Shown: positions 44,712 through 53,875 of the stretch, in pieces | Position numbering within the stretch: the stretch's first letter is position 1 | Layout of the letters: every line of letters begins with the position of its first letter | Origin: Thioalkalicoccus limnaeus | Lineage (GTDB): Bacteria > Pseudomonadota > Gammaproteobacteria > Chromatiales > Chromatiaceae | Assembly: GCF_041197575.1 (NCBI RefSeq) | Contig: NZ_JBDKXB010000002.1 | Location: 1 to 64,000 of the forward strand | Length of the DNA: 64,000 nt | Reading direction: 5' to 3' | Notes under the pieces: model-generated | Database searches by the model: none | The model's input: only the letters and a program-made list of their open reading frames with translations | What the model was told of the DNA's origin: nothing | Translations under genes and position numbers: made by a program

Positions 44712-45179
44712 TCAGCAGCCGGCTTCGCTGACCTGGACCGGTTTCGCTGCGCTATAGAGCGCATCCGCGGTCTGGGCGATGGCGACGACATCGCCCGTCT
44801 GGGCCATCTTGATCTCCGCCACGACGAAGGCATCGGCCTTGTCGCCGAGTTCGAATGTCGCAATCAGCGGGACTTGGTTGCCAGGCGCGACGATGGTGAT
44901 CGTCTTGACGCCTTCGATCTCGGTCTCGACCGTGATCCGGACCTTGGCGGCATTCTCGGCGATCTCCGGGGCGCGGATGTGGAGCGCGTCCGAGGGTTCG
45001 TGAAGGTCGGTCCCGAGCAGTGCTTTCAGCGCGGTGGCAGGATCCTTCGCCGAAAAGGCCCCGGCGTTCCACGCGGCCAGCAGCGAACCGGGGGTCAGCA
45101 GGCCCGCGCCCATCGCAGCCCCGAGGGCGCCGGCGGACAACGAACCCTTGAGCAGGGTTCGGCGTTTCGTATCGATCAT
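44712..45179 (-). CDS. soxY: Thiosulfate oxidation carrier SoxY
   Basis: A 155-residue protein with a Tat signal (DTKRRTLLKG followed by a hydrophobic stretch ending near LLAAWNAG). The body includes IRAPEIAENAAKVRITVETEIEGVKTITIVAPGNQVPLIATFEL and AQTGDVVAIAQTADALYSAAKPVQV. Intermediates bind the Cys of the C-terminal swinging arm, classically GGCGG at the very end. Here the protein ends VSEAGC: the Cys is the last residue and the two trailing Gly are absent. GGAGACTG precedes the ATG at 45179. Confidence 0.93.
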   Translation of the reverse strand: MIDTKRRTLLKGSLSAGALGAAMGAGLLTPGSLLAAWNAGAFSAKDPATALKALLGTDLHEPSDALHIRAPEIAENAAKVRITVETEIEGVKTITIVAPGNQVPLIATFELGDKADAFVVAEIKMAQTGDVVAIAQTADALYSAAKPVQVSEAGC

Positions 45180-45305
45180 CACAGTCTCCTCATCGAGCAT
45201 CGGTCAATGCTGAAGATTAACCCAGATGGACAGATCGCAAAACCTCTGGTTCGCCAGCCTGGCCGTCCGCGGTCCGGCCGGAAAATGGCGTGAATCAGTG
45301 CCTTC

Positions 45306-46796
45306 CTAACGGTTCCAGGGGTCCTGCTTGATCGCTTCGTTTTCGTCGTTGAGTTCGTCGAGACGGGCCTGCAGCCGCGCCGCCTCATGATAGGCAAGGT
45401 CGCGTTGCCGCACGGCGGCCTCGAGTTGGCGGATGGCCGCGTCGATGTCGCCGCGCGCGTAGTGCTGCTCGGCGCGGTAGCGGTAAGTCGCACCCTGGTC
45501 CTGCGCCCTTGCTGCCGCCGTGACCAGAAGTGCGAAGAGGGCCGGTCCGGCTTCCTGCCCTTGGGCGAGCGGCTCGAGCTGACGCAAGGCCGACCGCCCT
45601 TGACCGGCCTCGAGCAGCGCTTCGGCGTAGGCCATGCGCAAGGGCAGGCTCGACGGCGAGAGCCCGACAGCTTCGCGCAATGAGGTCAGCGCGCGGTCCG
45701 TGTTACCCGCACGTCGGGCCAGCTCGGCATCGAGGATCAGGAATTCGGCTTGCTGCGGGTGGCTTGCGAGCAAGGGCGCGATCTGCTTCCGGGCGGCGTC
45801 GATCTGTCCGTGTCGGGCCAGCGCCAGCGCATAACCGTAACGTTCTGCCGTTTCGTTGGCGTATCGGCCTTCTCGCAAGGTCGCGCGAAAATGCTCGACC
45901 GCCTGTTCCGGTCGCCGATAACCTCGTTCACGCAGATTCGCGCGAACCAGGTGAAATCGCAGGCTGTCCGGTCGTTGGCGGTGCCCGAAGGCTTCGGCTC
46001 GGGCCACGGCATCGGCGATGCGACTAGTCGTGACCGGATGGGTTCTGAGCATCTCCGGTGCATTGGTCTCGTGGATCCGCGAGCCTTTGGCCAGTCGGTC
46101 GAAGAAGCCGGCCATCGCGAAGGGGTCGTGTCCAGCGTCGGCAAGGGTCGCGATGCCGATACGGTCGGCCTCCTTTTCGTTCTCGCGGGTGAAACTGATC
46201 TGGCGTTGGATCGTCGCGGCCTGGATGCCGGCCATCGCGGCGGTCCCCGCGTCGGGCGAGACGCGCGCTCCGAGAATCGCGGCCCCGATCAGCAATGCCG
46301 TCGCCGGCAAGCTCATCTTCCGCGCGTCTTCGATGGCCCGCATCAGGTGGCGCTGCGTAACGTGCGCGATCTCATGGGCGATGACCGCCGCGAGTTCGCT
46401 CTCGGTCTCCGCGGCCAGGACCAGCCCCGCGTAAATTCCGATATACCCGTGGGGACCAGCGAAGGCATTGACCAGCGGGTCATCGATCAGGAAAAAGTGG
46501 AAATGTCGGCCACGGTGGCCGCTGGCCGCGACCAGACGCTGTCCGAATCCGGCGACATAGTCGCTGAGCAACGGATCTTCGATGACCGGCAGCGCGCGCC
46601 GGACGCTGTGCATGAAGGCCTGGCCGAGCCGTCGCTCCTCGCCGGAAGACAAGAGGGTGTCGGCGGAGCTGCCGAAGTCTGGTAGGTTCAGTCGGGGGCT
46701 ACCGACGTCGGCGCTGATCGCAGTCGGCACGGCGCCGATGAGCGATGCGCCCGCGAGCGCACTGACAAAAAACCATGTGATCAATGAAGACTTCAT
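45306..46796 (-). CDS. bepA: Beta-barrel assembly-enhancing protease BepA-like (M48)
   Basis: A 496-residue periplasmic M48 metalloprotease with TPR domain. It has a signal peptide (LITWFFVSALAGASLIGAVPTAISA), HEIAHVTQRH (zinc HExxH at 141-145) with the third ligand in ENEKEADRIG, then TPR helices to the C-terminus (DRALTSLREAVGLSPSSLPLRMAYAEALLEAG and others). BepA matures or degrades LptD and assists the BAM complex. It is transcribed toward soxY on neither operon: soxY starts 126 bases past its stop on the same strand. Confidence 0.92.
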   Translation of the reverse strand: MKSSLITWFFVSALAGASLIGAVPTAISADVGSPRLNLPDFGSSADTLLSSGEERRLGQAFMHSVRRALPVIEDPLLSDYVAGFGQRLVAASGHRGRHFHFFLIDDPLVNAFAGPHGYIGIYAGLVLAAETESELAAVIAHEIAHVTQRHLMRAIEDARKMSLPATALLIGAAILGARVSPDAGTAAMAGIQAATIQRQISFTRENEKEADRIGIATLADAGHDPFAMAGFFDRLAKGSRIHETNAPEMLRTHPVTTSRIADAVARAEAFGHRQRPDSLRFHLVRANLRERGYRRPEQAVEHFRATLREGRYANETAERYGYALALARHGQIDAARKQIAPLLASHPQQAEFLILDAELARRAGNTDRALTSLREAVGLSPSSLPLRMAYAEALLEAGQGRSALRQLEPLAQGQEAGPALFALLVTAAARAQDQGATYRYRAEQHYARGDIDAAIRQLEAAVRQRDLAYHEAARLQARLDELNDENEAIKQDPWNR

Positions 46797-47076
46797 ACCA
46801 GACCTAGGAACATCGCGTCGATGGGGTAGTTCCAAGCGAGTATCATCGGGAGGCGGCCTCCGATTCGGCCGGCAGTCGGCTCTTGGCGAACATTAGAAAA
46901 CCAGAGTATTCTTATCGCCCTTCTCGGCTCGGCCCTGTGCCTGAGCCCAGGATAGACGAGGACAACCGATTCGGCGTGGCCGATCGCCCTGCCGGCGGCG
47001 ACGCGGGTCGGTCGGACACCAACACCGTGCGATAAAAGGGTTCCTGCCCTGACCAACCATAGCCCGGAGATCGAAG

Positions 47077-47274
47077 ATGAATCAGTTTTACTACGACACC
47101 GTCACCAAGATGGAGCAGTTCGGGGTCGACGATGAGTATATTCAGGGCTGGCAGTGTGGCTTTCTTCGTAATCCGAAGCGCGAGGAGCAGCGGATCACCG
47201 AGGCCTACGAGGCGGGATATGCGGACGGCGAAGAGCAAAACACCGATAATTTCGCCAATTGGGTCAAGGGGTGA
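47077..47274 (+). CDS. Small conserved-looking protein of unknown function
   Basis: A 65-residue acidic, aromatic-rich protein: MNQFYYDTVTKMEQFGVDDE, then YIQGWQCGFLRNPKREEQRITEAYEAGYADG and a tail EEQNTDNFANWVKG. The two short motifs YIQGWQCGF and YEAGYADG share a YxxG(W/Y)xxG pattern, loosely like ribosome modulation factor. GGAG precedes the ATG at a good distance and codon use is normal, so it is likely a real gene. I cannot assign a function. Confidence 0.7.
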   Translation: MNQFYYDTVTKMEQFGVDDEYIQGWQCGFLRNPKREEQRITEAYEAGYADGEEQNTDNFANWVKG

Positions 47275-47333
47275 CTGTCGAGGTGGTGGCCGAAGTCCCG
47301 TGAACCAGGAGGGTTTGGGGCGGCTCGGCGCCC

Positions 47334-49661
47334 CTATCCGTCGCGCCTCCCGGGTTCGTGCTCGGACACTTCCCCGCGGCCGTCGCTCCGCTCGGTTCGG
47401 CCGCGCCAGAACCGCAATGTCTTCAACAGGCCGAACCCGGTCCGGTGGCTGCGTCCGTTTTCCAGAGGTCTCGCCCCGTCTGGCAGGAGCCTTTGCCCGG
47501 CGACCAGGAGTTGCGTCATGGATTCCACCTCTACGGGAGGGCTGAGCAGGTAGCCTTGGGCCGCGTCGCACCCGTTTCGGGTCAACAGCGCGAGTTGCTC
47601 CGATGTCTCGATGCCCACGGCGACCATGCGCAGCCCCAACGCGTGCCCCATCGCAATGATCGCCGACGCGATCGCCGCCCCTTCTGAGCCCTTTCCGATA
47701 TCCTGGGCAAACGACATATCGATCTTGATGCGATCGATTGGAAGGTGTTTCAGGTTTCGGATCGAGGTGTACCCGGTGCCAAAGTCATCGACGGCGATGC
47801 CGAGGCCCAGGGCTTTGGTCCGGGTCAGGACCCCCTCGAGAAACTCGGCGTGTTCCATCAGCAGGGATTCGGTGAGTTCCAGCTCCAGTCGGTTGCGGTC
47901 CGCCGGCGGGGCCTCTGAAATGCGTTTGAGCAAGCCATCGGCATGAATCGGCGAAAGCTGCACCCCGGCGACATTGATCGAGATGCGAAAGTCTTCGTCG
48001 ATATGGGGTTGCCACGCATGGGCTTGCTTCAGGACGGCATTGGCAACCCAGAGGCCCAGGGGTACGATCAGCCCCGACTCCTCGGCGATCGGTATGAAGC
48101 GCTCCGGTGGGACCAAACCCCGCGTGCCGCTCTTCCATCGCAATAGGGCCTCGCAGCCGATGATACGGCCGTCGGAAAGGCGAACTTGCGGCTGATATCG
48201 CAGCGACAGCTCGTTGTTGCTGATGGCGCGGCGCAAATCGGCTTCCAGCTCCAGTCGGTCCGTGAGTCGAGCTGTCATGTCGACGGCAAAATAGCGATAA
48301 CCATTCCGCCCGGACTCTTTGGCTCGATACATCGCTATTTCGGCGCAACGCAGCAGCCCTTCAGAGTCCTGTTCGTCATCGGGAAACAGGGCAATGCCGA
48401 TGCTGGCTGCGGCCTGTATTTCCTTGTCGTCAAAGGTGAAAGGGATCGCGTGAAGGCTCCTCAGCACCTTGTTCGCGACGGTCGCTGCGTCGGTAGAGCA
48501 ATCGAGTTGCGGCAAAACGATCGCGAACTCGTCCCCGCCCAGGCGCGCCACCGTGTCGCTCTTGCGGACCGCATCCTGAAGCAGCCGCGCAACGAAACAT
48601 AACAGCCGATCGCCGACCGTGTGGCCGAGATTCTCGTTGATCGCCTTGAAATGATCGAGATCGACATGGAGCAAGCCGACCAGGCTGGCGTCCCGAACCG
48701 ACGCGAACAGCGCGTCGCGGAGCTGTTCGCGAAGATGTTGGCGGTTGGCCAAGCCCGTCAGGTTGTCGTGGTAAACGAGGTGCTCGAGCTGCTTTTTCGT
48801 CTGGTGTTGGCCGGAGATGTCGGAAAAAATGCCGATATAATGGGTCGTCGCCCCGGTGTCGTCGTGAATCTCGTTGAGGCTGAGCCACTCGAGGTAGCGT
48901 TCGCCGTTTTTTCGCCGATTCCAGACCTCGCCCTGCCAACGGCCGGTCATCGCCAATTGCTCGCGGATGCGGCGGTAGTGCTCGCTGTCATCGGGCTGTT
49001 CGCGGAGGACGCGCGGCGGCGTCCCCAGGACTTCCTTGGCGCCGTAGCCGGTGATTTTCGTAAAGGCCGGGTTGACGGCAACGATCCGGCGTTCTGCGTC
49101 CGTGATCAAGACGCCTTCGGTCGTGTGTTCGACCACGCTTGCCGCGAGGGCGAGTCGTGTCTCGGCGGCCTTTTGATCGGTCATATCGATCAGTGCGGTC
49201 CTGAGCGGCCCCCACTCGTCCGCGCCGACGTGCAGTGTGTCCAATCTGACATGGAGCGGGGGACCACCACGGCCTAGCAGCTGGACCTCGCAGCTGTCCC
49301 GCCGTGTTCCGCCGGTCAGGCGCCTCAAGTGCGCCGCGATTTGGTCGGCGGAGCCAGCTGTGCAAAGCGTTTGGATCTGCCGGCCCTCCAAGGCTTTGCG
49401 GTCGCGCTGCAGAAGCCTCAGTGCGGAGGCGTTGGCGCGGAGCAACCGTCCTGTTTCGTCGAGAACCAGATAGCCGACCGGGGCTTCCTCGAAGAATCGC
49501 TCATATCGGTCGCGCGCGGCCTGCAAGGCCCCGATCAGTCCTCCGATCCCTCGGGCCTCGAGCGCTCCTGCCGGGGCTGCCGCTCGTGATGCAAGCTCCT
49601 TTTCATCGGTCGAGGGGTTCGGGCCGCACTCATGGGTACCGGATTCGTCGATCGAACTCAT
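47334..49661 (-). CDS. PAS-PAS-GGDEF-EAL cyclic-di-GMP protein
   Basis: A 775-residue cytosolic signalling protein. PAS1 is about 50-165 and PAS2 about 170-290. The GGDEF domain has intact GGDEF at 375-379 and an inhibitory I-site RKSD at 366-369. The EAL domain spans about 480-720. EAL residues present are E504 (CEALLRW), N563, E595, D625/D626, K646, E685 and Q702. However the motif usually AEGVET reads AVGIET, so the first catalytic Glu is Val682. Cyclase activity is likely; phosphodiesterase activity may be weak or lost. There are no membrane segments. Start ATG 49661 was chosen over upstream low-complexity leader. Confidence 0.9.
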   Translation of the reverse strand: MSSIDESGTHECGPNPSTDEKELASRAAAPAGALEARGIGGLIGALQAARDRYERFFEEAPVGYLVLDETGRLLRANASALRLLQRDRKALEGRQIQTLCTAGSADQIAAHLRRLTGGTRRDSCEVQLLGRGGPPLHVRLDTLHVGADEWGPLRTALIDMTDQKAAETRLALAASVVEHTTEGVLITDAERRIVAVNPAFTKITGYGAKEVLGTPPRVLREQPDDSEHYRRIREQLAMTGRWQGEVWNRRKNGERYLEWLSLNEIHDDTGATTHYIGIFSDISGQHQTKKQLEHLVYHDNLTGLANRQHLREQLRDALFASVRDASLVGLLHVDLDHFKAINENLGHTVGDRLLCFVARLLQDAVRKSDTVARLGGDEFAIVLPQLDCSTDAATVANKVLRSLHAIPFTFDDKEIQAAASIGIALFPDDEQDSEGLLRCAEIAMYRAKESGRNGYRYFAVDMTARLTDRLELEADLRRAISNNELSLRYQPQVRLSDGRIIGCEALLRWKSGTRGLVPPERFIPIAEESGLIVPLGLWVANAVLKQAHAWQPHIDEDFRISINVAGVQLSPIHADGLLKRISEAPPADRNRLELELTESLLMEHAEFLEGVLTRTKALGLGIAVDDFGTGYTSIRNLKHLPIDRIKIDMSFAQDIGKGSEGAAIASAIIAMGHALGLRMVAVGIETSEQLALLTRNGCDAAQGYLLSPPVEVESMTQLLVAGQRLLPDGARPLENGRSHRTGFGLLKTLRFWRGRTERSDGRGEVSEHEPGRRDG

Positions 49662-49997
49662 CGGATGGCCCTGTTCGTAGTGTCGATGGTTGCCTGAGCC
49701 CTCGCATCGAGCGCTACGCGACATGCCGTGACGACGCCCTGGTCGGCTCGACGGCGAGGCTCCTCTCGCCGATGGTCGCGCCAATGCTTGTGAGGATTAT
49801 CTAGACAATCAATGGTTTGTCGCGCCGAGTGCCGCCAGTCGCCAGTCGCCCATTCGTTCTATTCCGTGCATCGCGGCCGATTCATCTCCATGCTCCTTCG
49901 GCGCGGCGTTCGTGATGGTGAAGCGCGGCAGCCGTCGAGGTGCGCGTGATGGGCAAACACCGAAAAGCCATGGGCTGCGGACAAAGATCGGGCCTAA
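49662..49997. other. Intergenic region, nothing recognised
   Basis: 336 bases between the GGDEF-EAL gene start and the birA stop, both on the minus strand. It includes a short direct repeat CGCCAGTCGCCAGTCGCC near 49850 and a slightly AT-rich patch around 49795-49815 that may hold the promoter of the cyclic-di-GMP gene. No gene or clear terminator is visible. Confidence 0.45.
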
Positions 49998-51017
49998 CTA
50001 CCAGTCCCCCTTCTCGTCGCCAAATTCCGGAGCCCGCAGAGTCACCTCACCGGCCTGGAACAGCCGGGCACCGTCCTTGGTCAAGACCCGTAATGCCCCC
50101 TTCTCGTCGATGCCTGCGTGAATCCCGTTGATCGCCCGATCACCGATCCGGATCATGATTGGTTGACCGCGGTACCGATCCAGGCATTCCCATGCGGCGA
50201 GGAAGGCTTCGAGGCCATCACGATCGAATCGGTCGAGCGCCTCGACCAAGGTTCCGATCAGCGCCGCGGCAAGCTGGTTGCGACCCGGTAAGCCATGTCC
50301 CATTATACTCGCGAGGTCGACCCATGGCTGGTCGATCGCTGCGGACATCTCCTGGCTCAGTCGCAGGTTCACGCCGAGTCCCACGACGACATGGCTTGGC
50401 CCCGATGCTTCGCCGACCACATCGATCAGGAGGCCGGCGAGTTTTCGTCGCCGCCACAGGATATCATTCGGCCATTTGAGCGCGAGTTCCTCTCCGATCC
50501 ATTCGCGCAGCGTCGTGGCGACGGCCGCGCCAGCGGCGATGCTCAGACCAGCCAACTGGAACGGCCCGCGGGCATAGCGCCAGAACACCGACAGCAGGAT
50601 CCCGCCGCCGAACGGCGAAACCCAGGATCGACCGTGACGTCCCCGGCCGCCACTTTGGTGTTCCGCGATGACGACGAAACCGGAACCCAGGTCTTCATTG
50701 ATCCGTTTGATCAGGCTGCTGTTGGTCGAATCGATGGTCGCGTGCAGCTCGATACCACTGATCAAGCGCCGCGCCTGAACGCTCAACGCGGCCTCGATCC
50801 GCTCCTGATCGAACATTTCGATGGGTGCGGGCAGCCGGTAACCGCTTCCGCGCACGGCTACGACCTCGACACCCAAGTCGTCCCGTAGGCGATCCAGTGC
50901 CTTCCAGATCGATGTGCGGCTGAGCCCAAGGTCCCGCGCGATCGCCGTACCGGAGTGAATGGCCCCATCGGAAAGCTGGCCCAGAATCGCCAGCGGGGTT
51001 TGCATCGAACGGTCCAT
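49998..51017 (-). CDS. birA: Bifunctional biotin ligase / biotin operon repressor BirA
   Basis: A 339-residue protein. The N-terminal winged helix (about 5-65; GQLSDGAIHSGTAIARDLGLSRTSIWKALDRLR) is followed by the ligase core with STNSSLIKR, the biotin loop SGGRGRHGRSWVSPFGGG, LALKWPNDILWRRRKLAGLLID and the C-terminal SH3-like domain. It attaches biotin to carboxylase carrier domains and can repress bio genes. The ATG at 51017 overlaps the upstream M61 peptidase stop as TGATG, so translation is coupled to an unusual partner. Confidence 0.94.
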   Translation of the reverse strand: MDRSMQTPLAILGQLSDGAIHSGTAIARDLGLSRTSIWKALDRLRDDLGVEVVAVRGSGYRLPAPIEMFDQERIEAALSVQARRLISGIELHATIDSTNSSLIKRINEDLGSGFVVIAEHQSGGRGRHGRSWVSPFGGGILLSVFWRYARGPFQLAGLSIAAGAAVATTLREWIGEELALKWPNDILWRRRKLAGLLIDVVGEASGPSHVVVGLGVNLRLSQEMSAAIDQPWVDLASIMGHGLPGRNQLAAALIGTLVEALDRFDRDGLEAFLAAWECLDRYRGQPIMIRIGDRAINGIHAGIDEKGALRVLTKDGARLFQAGEVTLRAPEFGDEKGDW

Positions 51018-52843
51018 CAGCAGGATCCCGGTGCATGCAGCCACGCCGCTCGGCGTTGCGTCCTCTCGGGCGAGGTCTCGTCGATGAGGCACAGTTCGCA
51101 GGTGTCGGCCGGCGCGGGCTCCAAAACAAGGTCGCAAGCCATCAGTTCGTCGCGGCGAAAGGCGTGGATCCGCACCTTGGCGCCGACCGTGAGACGCTGC
51201 AGCACCGCGTCGAGATTGTCGCGAGTGACCCGGATCCCATCGACAGCGATGAGCGTGTCGCCGGGTGCGAGGCCTGCGCGCTCTGCGGCAGTGCCGGTCA
51301 AGACGTGCTGAATCACCGGTTCAACCGAGGTCGGCCGCAATCCGACGCCAAGCCCGACCGAGGCGGGCAGATCATCCCAGCGTGCGACGAAACCGCCAAG
51401 ATCCTTTGGCCCGCGCATCGGGCGCAGGCGCATCGCCAAACCGACGTGTGCGATCGCATCGGCGATGTCCAGTTCGGAGGTGCTGTCGAGAGCCTGATCG
51501 AAGAAGTCGCGCAAATCGGCACCGGCAATTTCGCTGGCCAAAGCCTCTATCCCGCGCTCGGCGACACCGAGACCCGTACGGCCGTGGCGTTCCCACAGCG
51601 CGCGCATCACATCGTCGAGACTGCGGGAATCCTGGGTGACCCGGCGAATCATGAGATCCAGCAGCAAGGCAACCACCGCGCCCTTCGTATAATAGCTCAC
51701 GACGGCGTTGGGCGTGTTTTCGTCCGGTTTGTAGAGCTTGATCCAGGCATCGAAGCTCGATGCCGCAAGGGTTTGCACCCGTCTACCCGGCCAGCGCACC
51801 AGCTGGGTAATGGTCTGCGCGAGTTGGTCCAGGTAGGCCGATTCATCGATCAGTCCTGCGCGCACCAGGATCAGATCGTCGTAATAGGCTGTGATGCCCT
51901 CGAATGCCCACAGTGTTCGGGTCGGTGTTTCTTCGGTCAAGCTGGCATCGATCAGTGCCTGTGGGCGAATCCGCTTGATGTGCCAAAGATGAAAGTATTC
52001 GTGGCTGCACAGCCCGAGGAAACGGCGATAGCCGTCGTCCGGCCTATCTAGTCGCGCGTGCGGCAGATCGTGGCGTGAACAGATCAAGCTCGACGAATAG
52101 CCGTGCTCGAGGCCTCCATAACCCTCGTCGAGCACGGTGACAAGGAACAGGTAACGGTCCAATGGCAGCTCCCCGAAAAGGTCGGCCTGCTGCTCGCCGA
52201 CGCGCGCGAGGTCCTGTCCGAGGCGTTCCAGGTGAGCATCATGGCGGCCTGTGATCGCGATCCAGTGGGGTATGTCCCTGACGCGAAAGCCGGCCAGTTC
52301 AAAGTGCCCCATTTCCACCGGATGATCGATCAGGTCGGCGTAGTCAAGGGCATAATAGTCCCCGAACCCGAAGGGCGGGGCCGTCAGGCGCCGCAAACTG
52401 GTGGCGACGCGCCAATTCGCGTAATCCGCGCCCGCAGGTTTGATCAGTTCGACACGGCATGGCATCTGATCCATGCCAAGGACGCGAAGGAAGAGGCAGG
52501 TGCCATTGAAGTACGCATGCGTGGTGTCCATGTGAGCAGCGCGCACCGATAGATCCCATGCGAAAACCCGATAGCGGATCGTTAGATCTCCGCGGACGTC
52601 GTTCAGGCGCCACGTTTGCTTGTCGACTTTGTCGCAGCGTCGTTCGCCGAGCTCGTCTTCGGCGGTTAGAGTCACGATGTGACGGGCGAAGTCGCGAATC
52701 AGGTAACTTCCGGGGATCCAGGCGGGAAGCGAGAGAATCACCTGGCTGCCGGGCGGTCGCGATACCGATAGCTCGACGTCGAATAAATGGGTCGCGGGGG
52801 CGGTCAGCTGCACGCGATAGGTCAATGGGTAGTCGGGTTTCAT
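51017..52843 (-). CDS. M61 family glycyl aminopeptidase with PDZ domain
   Basis: A 608-residue metallopeptidase. The N-terminal beta domain (YRVQLTAPATHLFDVELSV, LSLPAWIPGSYLIRDFARH) precedes the catalytic LCSHEYFHLWHIKRIRP (HExxH) with the downstream third-ligand helix TLWAFEGITAYYDDL. A PDZ domain (GTAAERAGLAPGDTLIAVDGIRV) lies near residue 530. M61 enzymes release N-terminal Gly or Ala. No convincing signal peptide follows the ATG at 52843. The stop overlaps birA. Confidence 0.92.
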   Translation of the reverse strand: MKPDYPLTYRVQLTAPATHLFDVELSVSRPPGSQVILSLPAWIPGSYLIRDFARHIVTLTAEDELGERRCDKVDKQTWRLNDVRGDLTIRYRVFAWDLSVRAAHMDTTHAYFNGTCLFLRVLGMDQMPCRVELIKPAGADYANWRVATSLRRLTAPPFGFGDYYALDYADLIDHPVEMGHFELAGFRVRDIPHWIAITGRHDAHLERLGQDLARVGEQQADLFGELPLDRYLFLVTVLDEGYGGLEHGYSSSLICSRHDLPHARLDRPDDGYRRFLGLCSHEYFHLWHIKRIRPQALIDASLTEETPTRTLWAFEGITAYYDDLILVRAGLIDESAYLDQLAQTITQLVRWPGRRVQTLAASSFDAWIKLYKPDENTPNAVVSYYTKGAVVALLLDLMIRRVTQDSRSLDDVMRALWERHGRTGLGVAERGIEALASEIAGADLRDFFDQALDSTSELDIADAIAHVGLAMRLRPMRGPKDLGGFVARWDDLPASVGLGVGLRPTSVEPVIQHVLTGTAAERAGLAPGDTLIAVDGIRVTRDNLDAVLQRLTVGAKVRIHAFRRDELMACDLVLEPAPADTCELCLIDETSPERTQRRAAWLHAPGSC

Positions 52844-53097
52844 CGTTTTTGGGCGTCGCGTAATCGTAAGTTTGGCAGGCCGCGTGCGATCATCGGCGGT
52901 CCGCGGAGAATAGCCGTGAGATACCTCGACCAAGCATGCCGTTTCGTTCATTCACGGATCGGACTCCTGGCCCCTGTCGTGAGTCGCAATAGAAGCATGC
53001 CTGCTTTGCCTGGGTGTGCTGTTCGCTTGACATCGTCATTGCATCTAATAGATCATGCCGCCATCGAGTTGGATGGGATTCGATGGTCGCAGTGACC

Positions 53098-53103
53098 TAT
53101 AAT
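53098..53103 (+). promoter_or_regulatory. Consensus -10 box upstream of the H-NS-like gene
   Basis: A perfect TATAAT 36 bases before the chosen GTG, in a locally AT-rich stretch. No good -35 lies at 16-18 bases; a perfect TTGACA at 53027-53032 is too far for this -10 but could serve a weaker TAGATC box at 53049. Confidence 0.45.
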
Positions 53104-53139
53104 AATTGAACTGGATTCGCAAAGTCAGAGGTGAATGGC

Positions 53140-53553
53140 GTGGAATACAAAAACATGACTGTCGACGAGATACAGCGGCAGCTGCAGAAGCTTCAGCAGA
53201 GCCAGGCGGACCTGGAGCGTGCGCTGGAGAAGCGGCGGCAGGAGGGTAAACTCGAGGTTGCGCAGGAGGTGAAGGATATCATTGCGAACCGTGGTTATAA
53301 CGTCAACGAAATCGCGCCTTTGTTGACGGCGCGCCGCCGCCGTGGCTCGGTCAAGACCGCTGAGCGGCCGGTGAAGGCCGTCGGGCGTCCTTATACGCAG
53401 TATGTCGACCCCGAAGAGCCGAAAAACGTCTATGTGCGCGGTGTCATTCCACGGTGGATGAAACAGAAGATGCAGGACCAAGGCTACGATCCGGCGATCA
53501 AGGACCACCGCGATGAATTCAAGGCCAATTACTTGACCGCGGTCGAGCGTTAG
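53140..53553 (+). CDS. H-NS-like nucleoid protein with altered DNA-binding loop
   Basis: A 137-residue protein. The N-terminal half is a coiled coil (TVDEIQRQLQKLQQSQADLERALEKRRQEGKLEVAQEVKDIIANRG), as in H-NS oligomerisation domains. A basic linker (ARRRRGSVK) leads to a C-terminal YVDPEEPKNVYVRGVIPRWMKQKMQDQGYDP, which aligns with the H-NS-family YxDPxxPxxTWxGRGRxPxW loop. The minor-groove Q/RGR tripeptide is replaced by RGV. It is therefore an H-NS relative with possibly changed DNA preference. GTG at 53140 is 6 bases after AGAGGTG. Confidence 0.72.
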   Translation: MEYKNMTVDEIQRQLQKLQQSQADLERALEKRRQEGKLEVAQEVKDIIANRGYNVNEIAPLLTARRRRGSVKTAERPVKAVGRPYTQYVDPEEPKNVYVRGVIPRWMKQKMQDQGYDPAIKDHRDEFKANYLTAVER

Positions 53554-53579
53554 GCGTTACGGATTTCAGGATTCGGATC

Positions 53580-53603
53580 CACGGGCCGGGTCGATGGCCC
53601 GTG
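53580..53603 (+). terminator. Terminator-like stem after the H-NS-like gene
   Basis: CACGGGCC, an 8-base loop, and GGCCCGTG form a perfect 8-bp GC-rich stem 26 bases after the stop. No T-run follows, so it is a candidate only. Confidence 0.45.
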
Positions 53604-53875
53604 CTTGGCGCGGATGGTTGAACGCCTCCAGGATAGGCGAGGGATGTCTCGTCATGGCGGCGGGTCTCTCGCTGATCCTCCGCTGGGATTCTATTGGCAA
53701 TCCTGTTAACGTTATGGCTTGTCGGCGAAGCCGAACGAAGACCATTTCTTGACGTGCAGTTGGGCCTTGCGCCGAAAAGCGGGTTGCGCGCGTTGGCTGC
53801 AGTTTCGAGGAGACGCTGATCGATTGGGCGTCCTGGCCAAAGATCAGCACGGAAGTCGACGGCGCGGTTTCTGGC

